64,000 nt of DNA from Caryophanales bacterium (GCA_029257405.1 JARIBO010000055.1:62001-126000); one strand, 5' to 3'; positions 27,659 through 37,978 are shown, counted from the first letter of the stretch. Notes: a model not told the origin generated them from the letters alone. Translations and numbers: made by a program.

Positions 27659-30600
27659 ATTTGATTTTAAACTTTGTTTCACTATAGCCTTCTTTTGTTT
27701 TTTTAACTTCTAAAACAGCTGGAAATACTGCTTTTAATTCTTCAACATGGGAAATCACGCCAATTAAACGCCCTGATTTCTGTAAATCAATTAATGTATC
27801 GATTGCTTTTATTAATGATTCTTCATCTAAGGAGCCAAATCCTTCATCAATGAACATCATATTTATTGAAATGTTTCCTTCAAAACTTTGAATGACATCA
27901 GACATGCCTAGCGCTAATGCTAATGACGCATTAAACTTCTCTCCACCTGACAATGTTTTAACATCTCTGGTTTGTCCTGTATATGCATCGTTAACATCCA
28001 ATGCTAATCCACTTTGTCTTCCGTGTGTCTCTTGTCTATCACTTAATATAAGATTAAACTGTCCATTTGATAATTGTATCAATCTTATATTTGCTGCGTG
28101 GATGATTTGTTCTAAGTACTCTATTTGTAAAAAGCGCTCAAATGATATTTTTCGTTCATTGTGTCCCCGCGTAATATCATATAAATCAGTTAATATATTT
28201 AATGCTTCTTCATTTTTTTGTACTAATTCTTGAATTTCTTTAATGTGTTTCATTAAATTTTCAGTATCATCTAAAGCTCGCTCAGAATCTCTTAAATTAT
28301 TATAAAGTAATTGTGACATTTTTTTCAATTCATTAACTTCTTCTTCTAGACTAATTATGTTGATTTTTTCTTCATCTTTTAATTCTTCATTTAATTGTTG
28401 TAAATCGCGTGTTAATTCAGTATATGTTTTATTATAAGCATCTACTTTTAATTTTAATTCTTTTTTAACCTCTTCTGACAACTTCGCTTCTTTATAATCT
28501 TCGATAGATAAAAATTCAGAATCATTTAAGATTTGATTAAATGTATTTTCAGCTTTAGATAATCGTTTATTTATTTCTAATACTTGGTTAGTTAATTGTG
28601 TTAAATTTGTTGTACTTGTTAAGAATGCATGATTCGCATTTTTTAAATTTTCATCTGCTTTATTCCATTCTAAATCAAGTTTTGTTTTTAATTTATTTAC
28701 ACGAATTATTTCAGATTCAATAAAATCCACTTCTCTATACTGCTCAGGCACAGAATTTATTTTCGCCTTATATAATGCTTCTTTTTCAGTAAATTGTGAG
28801 CGTAAGTCATCTACTTTAGTACTTAGTGTCTCTATTTCTTTTTTTGCTATTGCTATTTTTTCTCTTAGGACCTTTCGTTTATTAATCAATTCTTTTTGTG
28901 TTGTTTGCTTAGTTACGAGGATTTTTATTTGTTCCGCTATTGTTTGTCCTTTAATCGTAATCCGTGCTTTTTCTTCAGTTATTTCTTGACTGTTATAGCC
29001 TAACTCGGTTAGATCGTTTTCTCTTTCGTTTTTTTCTTTAATTTTTTGCTCAATTGTAACGTCTAGTCTTTGAATACGTTCTTGATGTTTATCACGTAAG
29101 CTTTTTAATTCTTGTAATTCTTTTTCTGATAAAACGTCTTCTTTAAATTTAGCTTTATTTGGATGTGTTGTACTACCACATACTTGACATGGTTTTCCCT
29201 CATGTAAATGAGTAGCTATAAAAGCCGCTTCATTATTCAGCCAACTTTGTTCTGCTAAATTATACGTTTCTTGTATTTTTTGAAATGATTTTTGTTCATT
29301 TTTATAATCTATTTCGACTAAGTTCAATTCTTTTATTAATTTCTCATATTCATTAAGTTTTTTCCATTCATTTTGTAATTCTTTTTTTTCAAGTTCTTTA
29401 CTTGGTAAAACTTGAATATCTCTATCATTTTGCTCAATTTCTTCTATTATATTATCTAATGATTGTTCATTGTTTTTTTGTTCTTTTGTAATCTGTTCTA
29501 ATTTACGCTTATAATTAATTACTGTCTGTCTTTCTAATTCAATGTTTTTTAACAAACTTTTACTCTCTTTAACAATTGGTATATAACGATTTAATGTATC
29601 AATATGAATTTTTATTTGATCCCGTTCTTGTTCTTTTTCTTTTACTTTTTCATAGTTAGCCGTTGCTTCAGTCAATTTTTCATTATTAATTTTATTTAAC
29701 TCTTTTGTTTTAATTAAATCACTATTCTTTAATTGTAATTCATTTTTTGTATCTTCTAAATTTGCTTCATATGGAATGAGTTGACTTGCTTTTGTAGCTT
29801 TGTTTAATCTGTTTTCATTCAGTAAATGTTCTGTTTGTTTCGACTCTAAATTTTCTTTTTCTTTTAATAATATTTCGCGTTTATTAAACTGTTCGTTTAT
29901 ACTTTTAGCTTCCGTAAGTCTTTTAAACTCTTTTTCATGGTTTTCGCTTGCTGTAATATAATTTTTTTTATCTTCTATAATTTTTTTTGTATAATATTTA
30001 CTCTCATCTACTAAACCTGTCAAAACTTGATGTGTATTATATGTACCTTCTTTTAATAATTGCAATAGCACACTTTCTGTTCTTTCAGGTAATGTTGCTA
30101 CAATATTTTTAGTTAAGGAATCAAGTTGTTGAATATCCTTAGTATGTATTTCTTTTAATTTATCTTGTTTTTCTTTTAATTTCACTTCGATTTCTTGATA
30201 AGGTTCTGTTTTAAATAACCTACGTAGTATCGCTTCTTTATTTTCCGTTTCTGATGTTAAAAACTTACGAAATTCTCCTTGGGGTAACATGACAATTTGT
30301 TTGAATTGTTCTTGAGTTAATCCGATAAGTTCTTCGATTTTTTTATTAATTTCAGAGACAATTTGTCTATCAACTCTTGGAATTTCTCCGGTTTCAGTTA
30401 GTTCGTAGAATTCATATTTCTCTCCTGTTTTTGTCTTGTTACCACGTTTTATATGGCCAATTTGTCTTAAGACTCGATATCTTCGGTTTTTTAATTCAAA
30501 TATAAATTCTACTGCAGTATGTAACTCGTCGTCTGCAAATTGGCTTCTTAACATCGTTACATTCTCTCTATCTTCCCCACTTGCCGAACCATATAAAGCA

Positions 30601-30749
30601 AAGCTGATTCCGTCAAAAATAGTTGTTTTTCCAGAACCTGTTTTCCCTGAAATAACAAATAAATTATGTTCAGCTAATTCTGTAAAATCAATTTTTTCTT
30701 TATTTTTATAGGGACCAAAAGCAGTTAATAATAACTTAATCGGACGCAT
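27657..30749 (-). CDS. sbcC: Exonuclease subunit SbcC
   Basis: This is the SMC/Rad50-like ATPase that works with SbcD to cut hairpins and DNA ends. Walker A is GKTGSGKTTIFD (about 36-47), long coiled coils surround a zinc-hook CQVC near residue 510, and the C-terminal lobe carries the ABC signature LSGGEKF and Walker B MFIDEGFGSLDEE. The length of 1030 is normal. Its ATG overlaps the sbcD stop (TAATG), so translation is coupled. Confidence 0.96.
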   Translation of the reverse strand: MRPIKLLLTAFGPYKNKEKIDFTELAEHNLFVISGKTGSGKTTIFDGISFALYGSASGEDRENVTMLRSQFADDELHTAVEFIFELKNRRYRVLRQIGHIKRGNKTKTGEKYEFYELTETGEIPRVDRQIVSEINKKIEELIGLTQEQFKQIVMLPQGEFRKFLTSETENKEAILRRLFKTEPYQEIEVKLKEKQDKLKEIHTKDIQQLDSLTKNIVATLPERTESVLLQLLKEGTYNTHQVLTGLVDESKYYTKKIIEDKKNYITASENHEKEFKRLTEAKSINEQFNKREILLKEKENLESKQTEHLLNENRLNKATKASQLIPYEANLEDTKNELQLKNSDLIKTKELNKINNEKLTEATANYEKVKEKEQERDQIKIHIDTLNRYIPIVKESKSLLKNIELERQTVINYKRKLEQITKEQKNNEQSLDNIIEEIEQNDRDIQVLPSKELEKKELQNEWKKLNEYEKLIKELNLVEIDYKNEQKSFQKIQETYNLAEQSWLNNEAAFIATHLHEGKPCQVCGSTTHPNKAKFKEDVLSEKELQELKSLRDKHQERIQRLDVTIEQKIKEKNERENDLTELGYNSQEITEEKARITIKGQTIAEQIKILVTKQTTQKELINKRKVLREKIAIAKKEIETLSTKVDDLRSQFTEKEALYKAKINSVPEQYREVDFIESEIIRVNKLKTKLDLEWNKADENLKNANHAFLTSTTNLTQLTNQVLEINKRLSKAENTFNQILNDSEFLSIEDYKEAKLSEEVKKELKLKVDAYNKTYTELTRDLQQLNEELKDEEKINIISLEEEVNELKKMSQLLYNNLRDSERALDDTENLMKHIKEIQELVQKNEEALNILTDLYDITRGHNERKISFERFLQIEYLEQIIHAANIRLIQLSNGQFNLILSDRQETHGRQSGLALDVNDAYTGQTRDVKTLSGGEKFNASLALALGMSDVIQSFEGNISINMMFIDEGFGSLDEESLIKAIDTLIDLQKSGRLIGVISHVEELKAVFPAVLEVKKTKEGYSETKFKIK

Positions 30750-31921
30750 TAATGGATTCTCTCCTTTGTCACTTCACGTTCTTCTAAAAGTAAATCATTC
30801 ATTACTTCGTGCATAATCTCTATTTGATCACTGCTTAATTCAACACCCTTAACTTGTTTAAAAAATGATTCATATTTCTCAAGTGGGGTTAATTGTGCCT
30901 GTTCTTTTCCCGGTTTACTTGATGATAGTGTATAATTTAAAACTGATTGACGTGACACATGCATCGCATTAGGATAAACCGTTCTTACTTTTTCCATTGG
31001 AGAAATAACAGGTGTTTCATCTAATAAATTAATAAATACATAATCATCATTCTTTTCATGTGTTAAAATATCATTCAGTAAGCCTGTTACTGATCTTAAA
31101 TCACGTTTTGGTGTTAATATTTCTTTTGTAACTTCTATATTTCCTGTTCCATCTAAGTCGATTTTATAAAAACCTTTAATATGATTCTCTTCTGATAATG
31201 AATATTTAAGCAATGAACCACTATACCGAATTGTCTCGTTTAATACATTATGGGCTTGGTGTAAATGTCCAAGTGCTGTATAATTAAAATCTTTAAAATG
31301 ATGCGCACTTACATATTCCGCTCCACCAATAGATAAGGGACGTTCTGATTCACTCGTATTTTCCTTTTCTTCACCGTAAGGCGTAACAAATGAATGACTA
31401 ATCGCTATATGGCGTGCATTTTTATCCATATTTTCTTTTATTTCTGTTGTAATTTTACGCATTGCATCATCATGAGATTTTATTTCTTCATCTCCAAATA
31501 AATAACGAACAGTGCTCGGATCTGAATAAGGTATTAAATGAAAATGCACTTCTCCATATTCATCTTTCAATATGACAGGGTTTAATTTATCATCAAGCCC
31601 CCCTTTTAAGTAAAGACCTTTACTTTCCATTAAACCTGTTCCAAAGTTAAGACGGCTCGGACTATCGTGATTACCTCCAATTGCAATAACGGGTATCTTT
31701 AATTCTGATACAATTTCTGCTAAAGTATCATCTAGTAATTGAACTGCTTCTGTCGGTGGTATAGCTCGGTCATAAATATCTCCTGCAATAATAATGCAAT
31801 CAGGATTTTCTTCTTTTATATAGTTAATAAATTGTTTTAATATATATCTTTGATCTTCAGTCATATGGACACCATTAACTAATTTTCCTAAATGCCAGTC
31901 CGCTGTATGAATTATTTTCAT
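30749..31921 (-). CDS. sbcD: Exonuclease subunit SbcD
   Basis: This is the Mre11-like nuclease partner of SbcC. The calcineurin-type metal motifs are HTADWHLG, AGDIYDRAIPP, GGNHDS, and later SHSF and GHLHQ. A C-terminal cap domain contacts SbcC. The length of 390 is normal. GGTGATG precedes the ATG. It overlaps sbcC by one base. Confidence 0.96.
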   Translation of the reverse strand: MKIIHTADWHLGKLVNGVHMTEDQRYILKQFINYIKEENPDCIIIAGDIYDRAIPPTEAVQLLDDTLAEIVSELKIPVIAIGGNHDSPSRLNFGTGLMESKGLYLKGGLDDKLNPVILKDEYGEVHFHLIPYSDPSTVRYLFGDEEIKSHDDAMRKITTEIKENMDKNARHIAISHSFVTPYGEEKENTSESERPLSIGGAEYVSAHHFKDFNYTALGHLHQAHNVLNETIRYSGSLLKYSLSEENHIKGFYKIDLDGTGNIEVTKEILTPKRDLRSVTGLLNDILTHEKNDDYVFINLLDETPVISPMEKVRTVYPNAMHVSRQSVLNYTLSSSKPGKEQAQLTPLEKYESFFKQVKGVELSSDQIEIMHEVMNDLLLEEREVTKERIH

Positions 31922-32042
31922 ATTTCATCACCTTTATTTATATTTTAAATTTACTTTACTCATATTGTAACTTCTCTACTCAGTTTAAACAATGCAAGTA
32001 AGTCTTTCATGTTACAATTAGTATTCTAAGGGAGGTTTTAAT

Positions 32043-32390
32043 TTGGCAAAAGTTACTTTTTATAAAGATGATAAAATATTAAAAGAAGTTACAATAAATA
32101 ATGGATATTCTATTTTACGTGCTGCAAAACAAGGACGTGTCCCTTTAAAACATAGATGTGGTGGTAAAGCACAATGCACGACTTGTATGGTGACAATTAA
32201 AAATCAAGAAGGTGTCACTGAAATGAATGAATTAGAAGCAGATCTTGTAGGATTCAATGGAATAAATGAAGGTAAACGTCTTGGATGTCAAACACGTGTT
32301 TTAACAGAAGCAATTGTTGTTATGCCAGGTGATCCATATAAAGAAAGAATAAAAAAATTACTTGCAGAACAAAAAACGGGTTTAAATTAA
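32043..32390 (+). CDS. 2Fe-2S ferredoxin
   Basis: A 115-residue plant-type ferredoxin fold protein with the cluster ligands RCGGKAQCTTC and a later Cys in RLGCQTR. It is an electron carrier; the partner is not evident. The start is TTG 32043 after AGGGAGG. The desaturase gene follows after a terminator. Because fatty-acid desaturases need a ferredoxin-type donor, this could be the donor for Des (inference). Confidence 0.88.
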   Translation: MAKVTFYKDDKILKEVTINNGYSILRAAKQGRVPLKHRCGGKAQCTTCMVTIKNQEGVTEMNELEADLVGFNGINEGKRLGCQTRVLTEAIVVMPGDPYKERIKKLLAEQKTGLN

Positions 32391-32398
32391 ATAAAAAT

Positions 32399-32427
32399 AA
32401 AAAACATGACAAGTGTCATGTTTTTTT
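32399..32427 (+). terminator. Terminator of the ferredoxin gene
   Basis: The stem AAAACATGACA/TGTCATGTTTT is followed by T7. Confidence 0.85.
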
Positions 32428-32507
32428 CATGACAGATATGCCTATCCATAAATTCACTTAAGATTTATAATTACAAATAGATAAAATATTCATAGGGGGA
32501 ATTTATT

Positions 32508-33554
32508 ATGATAGCAGAACAACGAGAACAACAACGTGAATTACGTAAATCCATTAAACCATTTGAAAAAAACGAATTTAGAACGAGTCTTTTTCAGTTA
32601 TTTAATACATTAGTTCCATTTTTCTTATTATGGTTTTTAGCTTATAAAAGTTTAGCTATATCACCATATTTGACGGTCGCTGTTGCGGTAATTGCATCAG
32701 GCTTTGTCATTCGTATATTCATTATATTCCATGATTGTACACACTATTCGTTTTTTCAAAACAATAAACTTAACCGAACAGTTGGTACATTACTAGGTGT
32801 AATTACACTCTTTCCGTATTCAAAATGGCAAAGAGAACACTCGATTCACCATGCAACAAGTAGTAATTTAGATAAGCGTGGAACGGGTGACGTTTGGGTT
32901 ATGACAGTTGATGAATATGTCGATGCTACTCCTTTCATGCGTTTTGTTTATAGAGTTTATAGACACCCAGTCGTATTATTCGGATTTGGTCCGTTTTATC
33001 TTTACCTTGTTGCTAACAGAACAAACCGTAAAGATGCACGTTTGAAAGAAAGACTTAATACCTATCTAACTAACTTCTTAGCAGTTGCAATTTACGCTGG
33101 TTTAATTTATTTAATCGGGATAAAAGCTTTCTTACTTATCCAGTTACCAATTATTTTAATCGCTGGATCTCTCGGTATTTGGTTGTTTTACGTTCAGCAC
33201 CAATTTGAAGATTCATATTTCGAAGAAGAAAGTAAATGGAGTTTTGTAAAAGCCGCAGTTGATGGTAGTTCTTATTATAAATTACCAGCAATATTGCAGT
33301 GGATTACAGGTAATATAGGTTATCATCATGTTCATCATTTAAGCCCTAAGGTTCCTAATTACCGCTTAGCTGAAGCACATGAGAATACACCGCCATTACA
33401 CCATGCAACAACAATTACGCTCAGAACGAGCTTAAAATCACTTAAGTTCCGTCTCTTTGATGAAAAGAAAAAAGACTTTGTTACATTTAAAGATGTTAAA
33501 CCTTTAATCAAAGCAAAGGACCTAAGAAAAGCTAATTCGAGACAAGTCTCTTAA
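32508..33554 (+). CDS. des: Membrane fatty-acid desaturase (Des-like)
   Basis: A di-iron acyl-lipid desaturase with four membrane helices. All three histidine boxes are intact: HDCTH (His75-His79), HSIHH (111-115) and HHVHH near 275. In Bacillus, Des makes delta-5 unsaturated phospholipids after cold shock. The desK-desR pair directly downstream supports the same control. AGGGGGA precedes the ATG. Confidence 0.92.
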   Translation: MIAEQREQQRELRKSIKPFEKNEFRTSLFQLFNTLVPFFLLWFLAYKSLAISPYLTVAVAVIASGFVIRIFIIFHDCTHYSFFQNNKLNRTVGTLLGVITLFPYSKWQREHSIHHATSSNLDKRGTGDVWVMTVDEYVDATPFMRFVYRVYRHPVVLFGFGPFYLYLVANRTNRKDARLKERLNTYLTNFLAVAIYAGLIYLIGIKAFLLIQLPIILIAGSLGIWLFYVQHQFEDSYFEEESKWSFVKAAVDGSSYYKLPAILQWITGNIGYHHVHHLSPKVPNYRLAEAHENTPPLHHATTITLRTSLKSLKFRLFDEKKKDFVTFKDVKPLIKAKDLRKANSRQVS

Positions 33555-33567
33555 CCTTATTAATAAG

Positions 33568-33602
33568 GAGGTAGGTATCGCAATTGATACCTACCTCTTT
33601 TA
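33568..33602 (+). terminator. Terminator between des and desK
   Basis: The stem GAGGTAGGTATC/GATACCTACCTC is followed by a T-rich run. It should limit read-through into desKR. Confidence 0.82.
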
Positions 33603-33611
33603 ATTTTAATT

Positions 33612-33620
33612 TGTTATAAT
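33612..33620 (+). promoter_or_regulatory. Extended -10 promoter of desKR
   Basis: TGTTATAAT matches the extended -10 consensus exactly. It lies directly after the des terminator and 27 bases before the desK start, so desKR can be transcribed independently of des. Confidence 0.55.
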
Positions 33621-33646
33621 TAACTTGGACAGCAAAGGAGGTCCTC

Positions 33647-34768
33647 ATGCGAAAATGGTATCAGATTTTTCCTAAAAACACAGGATTAAGTATTTATATT
33701 TGGATAATTTTTTGTTTAATTCCTTTTTATTTTTTATTTAAATCTTCTCCAACTCTAGATTTTTTAATTGGAATTATAATGGTTATTTTATTTTTTGTAA
33801 CATATAGACTTTCTTTTGTTTCAAATACATGGTTTGTTTACGTCTGGTTAAGTATGGGTATGTTTATTAGTATGTTCATGACTCTTTTTTATGGGTATGT
33901 TTATTTTGCTTTATTTCTCTCATTTTTTATTGGACATATTAAAAGCAAAGGTGGGTTTATTGCATTATATGTTGTACACCTTGTAACAACTGTTTTGACA
34001 ATTAATATTGGCTTTTTTATAAAAACGGAAATGTTTGTTTCTCAACTTCCTTTTATAATTATTAGTATTATTGGAATTAGCTTATTACCGTTTAATATAT
34101 ATAACCGAAATAAACAAGAAAAATTAGAAGATTTACTAGAAACAGCCACAACTCAACTCGCTATTACTGATGAACGGCAAAGGATCGCACGTGATTTACA
34201 TGATACATTAGGTCAAAAACTTTCCCTTGTTGGAATGAAAGCAGATTTAGCTACTAAACTTGTTGACATAGATTCAGAACAAGCAAAAAAAGAAATTTTT
34301 GATATTCAAATCACAGCTCGAACTGCACTTAAAGAAGTTCGTGAATTGGTTTCAAGTATGAGGTTAATTAAACTATCAGAGGAAATTTTAAGTGTTGAAG
34401 AAATTTTATCTGCAGCAAATATTACAGTGAATATTACAGGTAATCCCGAACTTTTTAACACAAGTGTATTAGCAGAAAATGTGTTAAGTATGTGTTTAAA
34501 AGAAACTACAACAAATATTGTAAAACATAGTAAAGCAACCGAATGTAATATTATTATTCAGGAATTACCTAATGAAACTTCGCTTATTGTAGAAGACAAT
34601 GGTATAGGCTTTAATGAAAAATTTATTACTCATTTAACACATGGAATCAGTGGTATGCGTGAACGTTTAGAATTTATGAATGGTAATTTAACCATTAATT
34701 CAGATAATGGAACAAAATTAACTATTTCAATTCCACAAATCATTTCACAAGCAGAGGAGAGAATTTAA
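33647..34768 (+). CDS. desK: Membrane-fluidity sensor histidine kinase (DesK-like)
   Basis: A cold/membrane-thickness sensor. Four to five N-terminal membrane helices (about 15-150) lead through a linker coiled coil to a HisKA_3 domain with phospho-acceptor His185 (ARDLHDTLGQ), then an HATPase domain with KHSKA and DNGIGF. In B. subtilis DesK the His is at 188. The 373-residue length fits. GGAGG precedes the ATG. Its stop overlaps the desR start by one base. Confidence 0.92.
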   Translation: MRKWYQIFPKNTGLSIYIWIIFCLIPFYFLFKSSPTLDFLIGIIMVILFFVTYRLSFVSNTWFVYVWLSMGMFISMFMTLFYGYVYFALFLSFFIGHIKSKGGFIALYVVHLVTTVLTINIGFFIKTEMFVSQLPFIIISIIGISLLPFNIYNRNKQEKLEDLLETATTQLAITDERQRIARDLHDTLGQKLSLVGMKADLATKLVDIDSEQAKKEIFDIQITARTALKEVRELVSSMRLIKLSEEILSVEEILSAANITVNITGNPELFNTSVLAENVLSMCLKETTTNIVKHSKATECNIIIQELPNETSLIVEDNGIGFNEKFITHLTHGISGMRERLEFMNGNLTINSDNGTKLTISIPQIISQAEERI

Positions 34769-35367
34769 TGATTAAAATAGTTTTAGCTGAAGACCAAGGA
34801 ATGTTACTTGGTGCACTTTCAGCTTTACTTGACTTAGAAAAAGATATGCAAGTTATTGGAAAAGCTACAAATGGAAAAGAAGCAATCGACTTAGTCAATA
34901 AATTAAAACCTGATATTTGTATCATGGACATTGAAATGCCTATTAAAACGGGTTTAGATGCAGCAGAAGAATTAACTAATCATGACTGTAAAATTATTAT
35001 CTTAACAACCTTTGCACGAAAAGGTTATTTTGAACGGGCAAGAGCTGCAGGAGTAAGTGGTTATCTGCTTAAGGATGGTCCAAGTGACGATTTAGCTAAT
35101 GCTATTCGAACAATTATGGATGGACACAGAGTATATGCACCAGAACTAATTGATCAAGGTTATTCCATGACAAACCCATTAACTAATCGTGAGATACAGG
35201 TTATAGAACTTGTTTCACAAGGGAAAAGCACAAAAGAAATAGCAGATACACTCTCAATTACTTCTGGAACTGTGCGTAATTACATTTCAATCATTTTAGA
35301 AAAATTAAATGTAAGTAATCGTATCGAAGCAATATCTAAATTTAAAGAAAATGGTTGGTTTAAATAA
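34768..35367 (+). CDS. desR: Response regulator (DesR-like)
   Basis: A NarL/LuxR-family regulator of 199 residues. The receiver domain (1-115) has acidic pocket AEDQ, phospho-acceptor Asp in CIMDIEMP (about 54) and Lys in LLKDG. The C-terminal HTH (about 135-199) contains LTNREIQVIEL and KEIADTLSITSGTVRNYIS. It probably activates des when phosphorylated by DesK. Translation is coupled to desK (TAATG overlap), with a GAGGAGAG site inside desK. Confidence 0.92.
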   Translation: MIKIVLAEDQGMLLGALSALLDLEKDMQVIGKATNGKEAIDLVNKLKPDICIMDIEMPIKTGLDAAEELTNHDCKIIILTTFARKGYFERARAAGVSGYLLKDGPSDDLANAIRTIMDGHRVYAPELIDQGYSMTNPLTNREIQVIELVSQGKSTKEIADTLSITSGTVRNYISIILEKLNVSNRIEAISKFKENGWFK

Positions 35368-35398
35368 AGTTAAGTCATCATGACTTAACTTTATTTTT
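35362..35398. terminator. Bidirectional terminator between desR and phr
   Basis: A 17-bp perfect stem (AAATAAAGTTAAGTCAT and complement) with a 1-base centre overlaps the desR stop and the phr end. Confidence 0.9.
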
Positions 35399-36775
35399 TA
35401 TTGAATCAAATGCAGCTAAGGCTCTTTCTCTAGCTGCTTTGTGATCTACTATTGGATAGGGATATGTTTTTCCTAATTCTATATTTAATTTTTCTAGATT
35501 TAATTTGCTAGCTTTAAAAGGCTGATGCAGTTTATTTACTTCAGGCACATATTTATTAATATATTTTGCTAATGGATCAAACTTTTCGCTTTGTGTAAGG
35601 GGATTAAATATTCTAAAATATGGTGATGAATCAATTCCACTACCTGTAACCCATTGCCAACCCATGGCATTATTTGCTGGGTCAAAATCAATCAAAGTCT
35701 CTTTAAACCATTCATAACCTATTCTCCAATCAATCAGCAAATGTTTAACTAAAAATGATCCTACTACCATTCGCGCACGATTATGCATATAACCTGTTTC
35801 ATAAAGTTCTCTCATCGCTGCATCAACAAAAGGGTATCCAGTTTGTCCTTTTTTCCACGCACATAATTCTTGGGAATCATTTTTCCAAGGAAAACAATTG
35901 AAATTTTCTCGTAAAGGTTCTTCTGTAAAGTTCGGAAAATGAACTAATGTATAATATGAAAAATCACGCCATATTAATTGTCTAAAAAAAGCTTCTAAGT
36001 TAACTTCGTTTTTCATTTCATAAAATAACAAGTCTTCATATAATCTACGAACACTTAAACTTCCGACAGCTAGATAAGGAGACAACTTAGAAACAGCATC
36101 TCCTGCTGGAAAATCTCGCCCTGTTTTATAATCATTTAAACCTTCATTTATAAATAACTCTACTTGGTTAAATGCCCCTTCTTCTCCTGGGCTCCAATAT
36201 TGATTAAATTTTACTTCCCAATTTTTTTTAATCTCTTGGTTATACTCTTCTGAAATATATTTACCCTTGTAATTAAATGGTGTGATTTTAGGTTCAGGTA
36301 AAGATTCAATTCGTTTTTCATTTAAACATTTTTTATAAAATGGTGTAAATACTTTATAAGGACCACCTGCTTGATTAAATATATTTTTAAATCGAAACAA
36401 TGTTTGGCCATTAAATTCATTCACTTTTACATTTATACTATTTAAATATGTTTTTAATACTTTATCAATTTCTCTTCCTTGCTTTGTAAATGAGACATTA
36501 TAATTAACTTGAGTAGCTTTTGTTTCTTTAATTAAATCAGTAATAATGTCTTTATAATCACCAGTTAAGATTAAAAAAGATTGATTTAACTTTTCAAAAT
36601 CTTCTTTTAAAACTTGAAGTGTTTGATCTCTCCATACGTCTTTTGCACATCGTTTTAGTTTTTTAGTTTTAATATATATTGGTAATATCTCTCCTACTTT
36701 AGCTGCTTCATAAAGAGCTGGGTTATCATGAATTCTTAAATCATCCTTAAGTAGAACTATTGTTAATGTTTTCAT
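35378..36775 (-). CDS. phrB: Deoxyribodipyrimidine photolyase
   Basis: It repairs UV-induced pyrimidine dimers with light. The N-terminal antenna domain starts LLKDDLRIHDNPALYEA; the FAD domain shows SPYLAVGSLS, RDFSYYTL, YPFVDAAMREL, MHNRARM and NAMGWQWVTGSG. The length of 465 is normal for class I CPD photolyases. GGAGTTT precedes the ATG. It is not an operon member. Confidence 0.95.
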   Translation of the reverse strand: MKTLTIVLLKDDLRIHDNPALYEAAKVGEILPIYIKTKKLKRCAKDVWRDQTLQVLKEDFEKLNQSFLILTGDYKDIITDLIKETKATQVNYNVSFTKQGREIDKVLKTYLNSINVKVNEFNGQTLFRFKNIFNQAGGPYKVFTPFYKKCLNEKRIESLPEPKITPFNYKGKYISEEYNQEIKKNWEVKFNQYWSPGEEGAFNQVELFINEGLNDYKTGRDFPAGDAVSKLSPYLAVGSLSVRRLYEDLLFYEMKNEVNLEAFFRQLIWRDFSYYTLVHFPNFTEEPLRENFNCFPWKNDSQELCAWKKGQTGYPFVDAAMRELYETGYMHNRARMVVGSFLVKHLLIDWRIGYEWFKETLIDFDPANNAMGWQWVTGSGIDSSPYFRIFNPLTQSEKFDPLAKYINKYVPEVNKLHQPFKASKLNLEKLNIELGKTYPYPIVDHKAARERALAAFDSIKNKVKS

Positions 36776-36883
36776 TTCTAAAAACTCCTTTTAAATTAAT
36801 TATCACATTGCTTATCATTGAATTATTTTGTTTAGTAGGCTTATAATTGTTCTAAAAGATAGTTTAAACGAGGAGATTAATTA

Positions 36884-37453
36884 ATGACGACAATTTGCTT
36901 AGTTAGACATGGGGAAACTGATTGGAATGTAAAAGGAATTATTCAAGGACAAACAAACACACCTTTAAATAAAGTCGGCGAATTACAAGCTATACAGTGT
37001 GGTAGATTTTTAAAAAATAAAAATTATGACGTGATTATTTCAAGTCCACTTAAACGTGCTATGAAAACATCAGAACTAATTAATGACTCACTTAACTTAC
37101 CTGTAATCTATAACGATAATTTAAAAGAACGATACTTTGGTATTGCAGAAGGCCAAATTAAGGAGTCTCTTAGCAAAGACTACCCAGATCAAATATATCC
37201 TAATCAAGAATTACGCTTAGCTTTAAACAAAAGGGTCATGACTGCACTTAACACGATTATAAGTACACATTTAAATCAAAGAGTATTAGTTATCGCGCAT
37301 GGAGCAGTGATCAATTCTATATTATCAAGTGTTTCTAATCACGTTTGTGGCTCACAAATTACTTCTTTAAAAAATGGCTCATTTACGATTTTAAACATAA
37401 ATGAACCTATTTGGACAATTGAATCAGTTAATCAAACGACACATCTAAAATAA
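36884..37453 (+). CDS. Histidine phosphatase family protein (phosphoglycerate-mutase-like)
   Basis: The catalytic RHGETDWN motif is at residues 8-15 with IQGQTNTPLNKVG; the second catalytic His is in VIAHGAVINS and the Glu/Arg in KERYFGIAEG. Such 190-residue proteins are usually phosphatases with broad or unknown substrates, not true mutases. GAGGAG precedes the ATG. It ends one base before the convergent membrane-protein gene. Confidence 0.85.
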   Translation: MTTICLVRHGETDWNVKGIIQGQTNTPLNKVGELQAIQCGRFLKNKNYDVIISSPLKRAMKTSELINDSLNLPVIYNDNLKERYFGIAEGQIKESLSKDYPDQIYPNQELRLALNKRVMTALNTIISTHLNQRVLVIAHGAVINSILSSVSNHVCGSQITSLKNGSFTILNINEPIWTIESVNQTTHLK

Positions 37454-37942
37454 CTATCTAAACGGAATCGTATTATCTTTCCTTTTTTTAGATTTCCGTT
37501 TTTTTAAATAATGTTTATTTTGAATGAGTATGAATAATAAACTCATCGAAATTCCATAAATTAAATGTCCTATTAACCAAAAATTAAGTGGAAAAATTGA
37601 AAGTAAAGGTGGTGTTCTTTCTGAAAATAATGTAATTGGATAAATCAATAAACCTACTAACATATTGCTTAAAGATACATAAAATAAAATACCTTGCCAA
37701 TTCCATTTATTTTTTAGGACTAGATAATTAAATATAAACGCTAAAATAATTGAAATAATCATATGAAAAGAAAACTCAATCCATTCTGGAAAATCAATCT
37801 CCCCTATAATAGGAATAAAATCAATATTTAATAGTAATGTGTACACTTTTAAATTTGTTAAATTTTCAATCATTTTCAAGAAAAAACCTAAAACAAAACT
37901 TGTTGCAATTCCTATCAATAATACTTCCATGTTTCTTTTCAT
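37454..37942 (-). CDS. Hypothetical membrane protein
   Basis: The 162-residue protein has four predicted helices (about 7-25, 55-74, 84-103, 122-142) and a strongly basic C-terminus (KKRKSKKRKD) on the cytoplasmic side. I do not recognise a family with confidence. GGGGGGAT precedes the ATG. It may be cotranscribed with the glycerate kinase gene upstream (36 bp gap). Confidence 0.7.
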   Translation of the reverse strand: MKRNMEVLLIGIATSFVLGFFLKMIENLTNLKVYTLLLNIDFIPIIGEIDFPEWIEFSFHMIISIILAFIFNYLVLKNKWNWQGILFYVSLSNMLVGLLIYPITLFSERTPPLLSIFPLNFWLIGHLIYGISMSLLFILIQNKHYLKKRKSKKRKDNTIPFR

Positions 37943-37978
37943 TAGAATCCCCCCAGTTTTTTAAGTATATATAACTTT

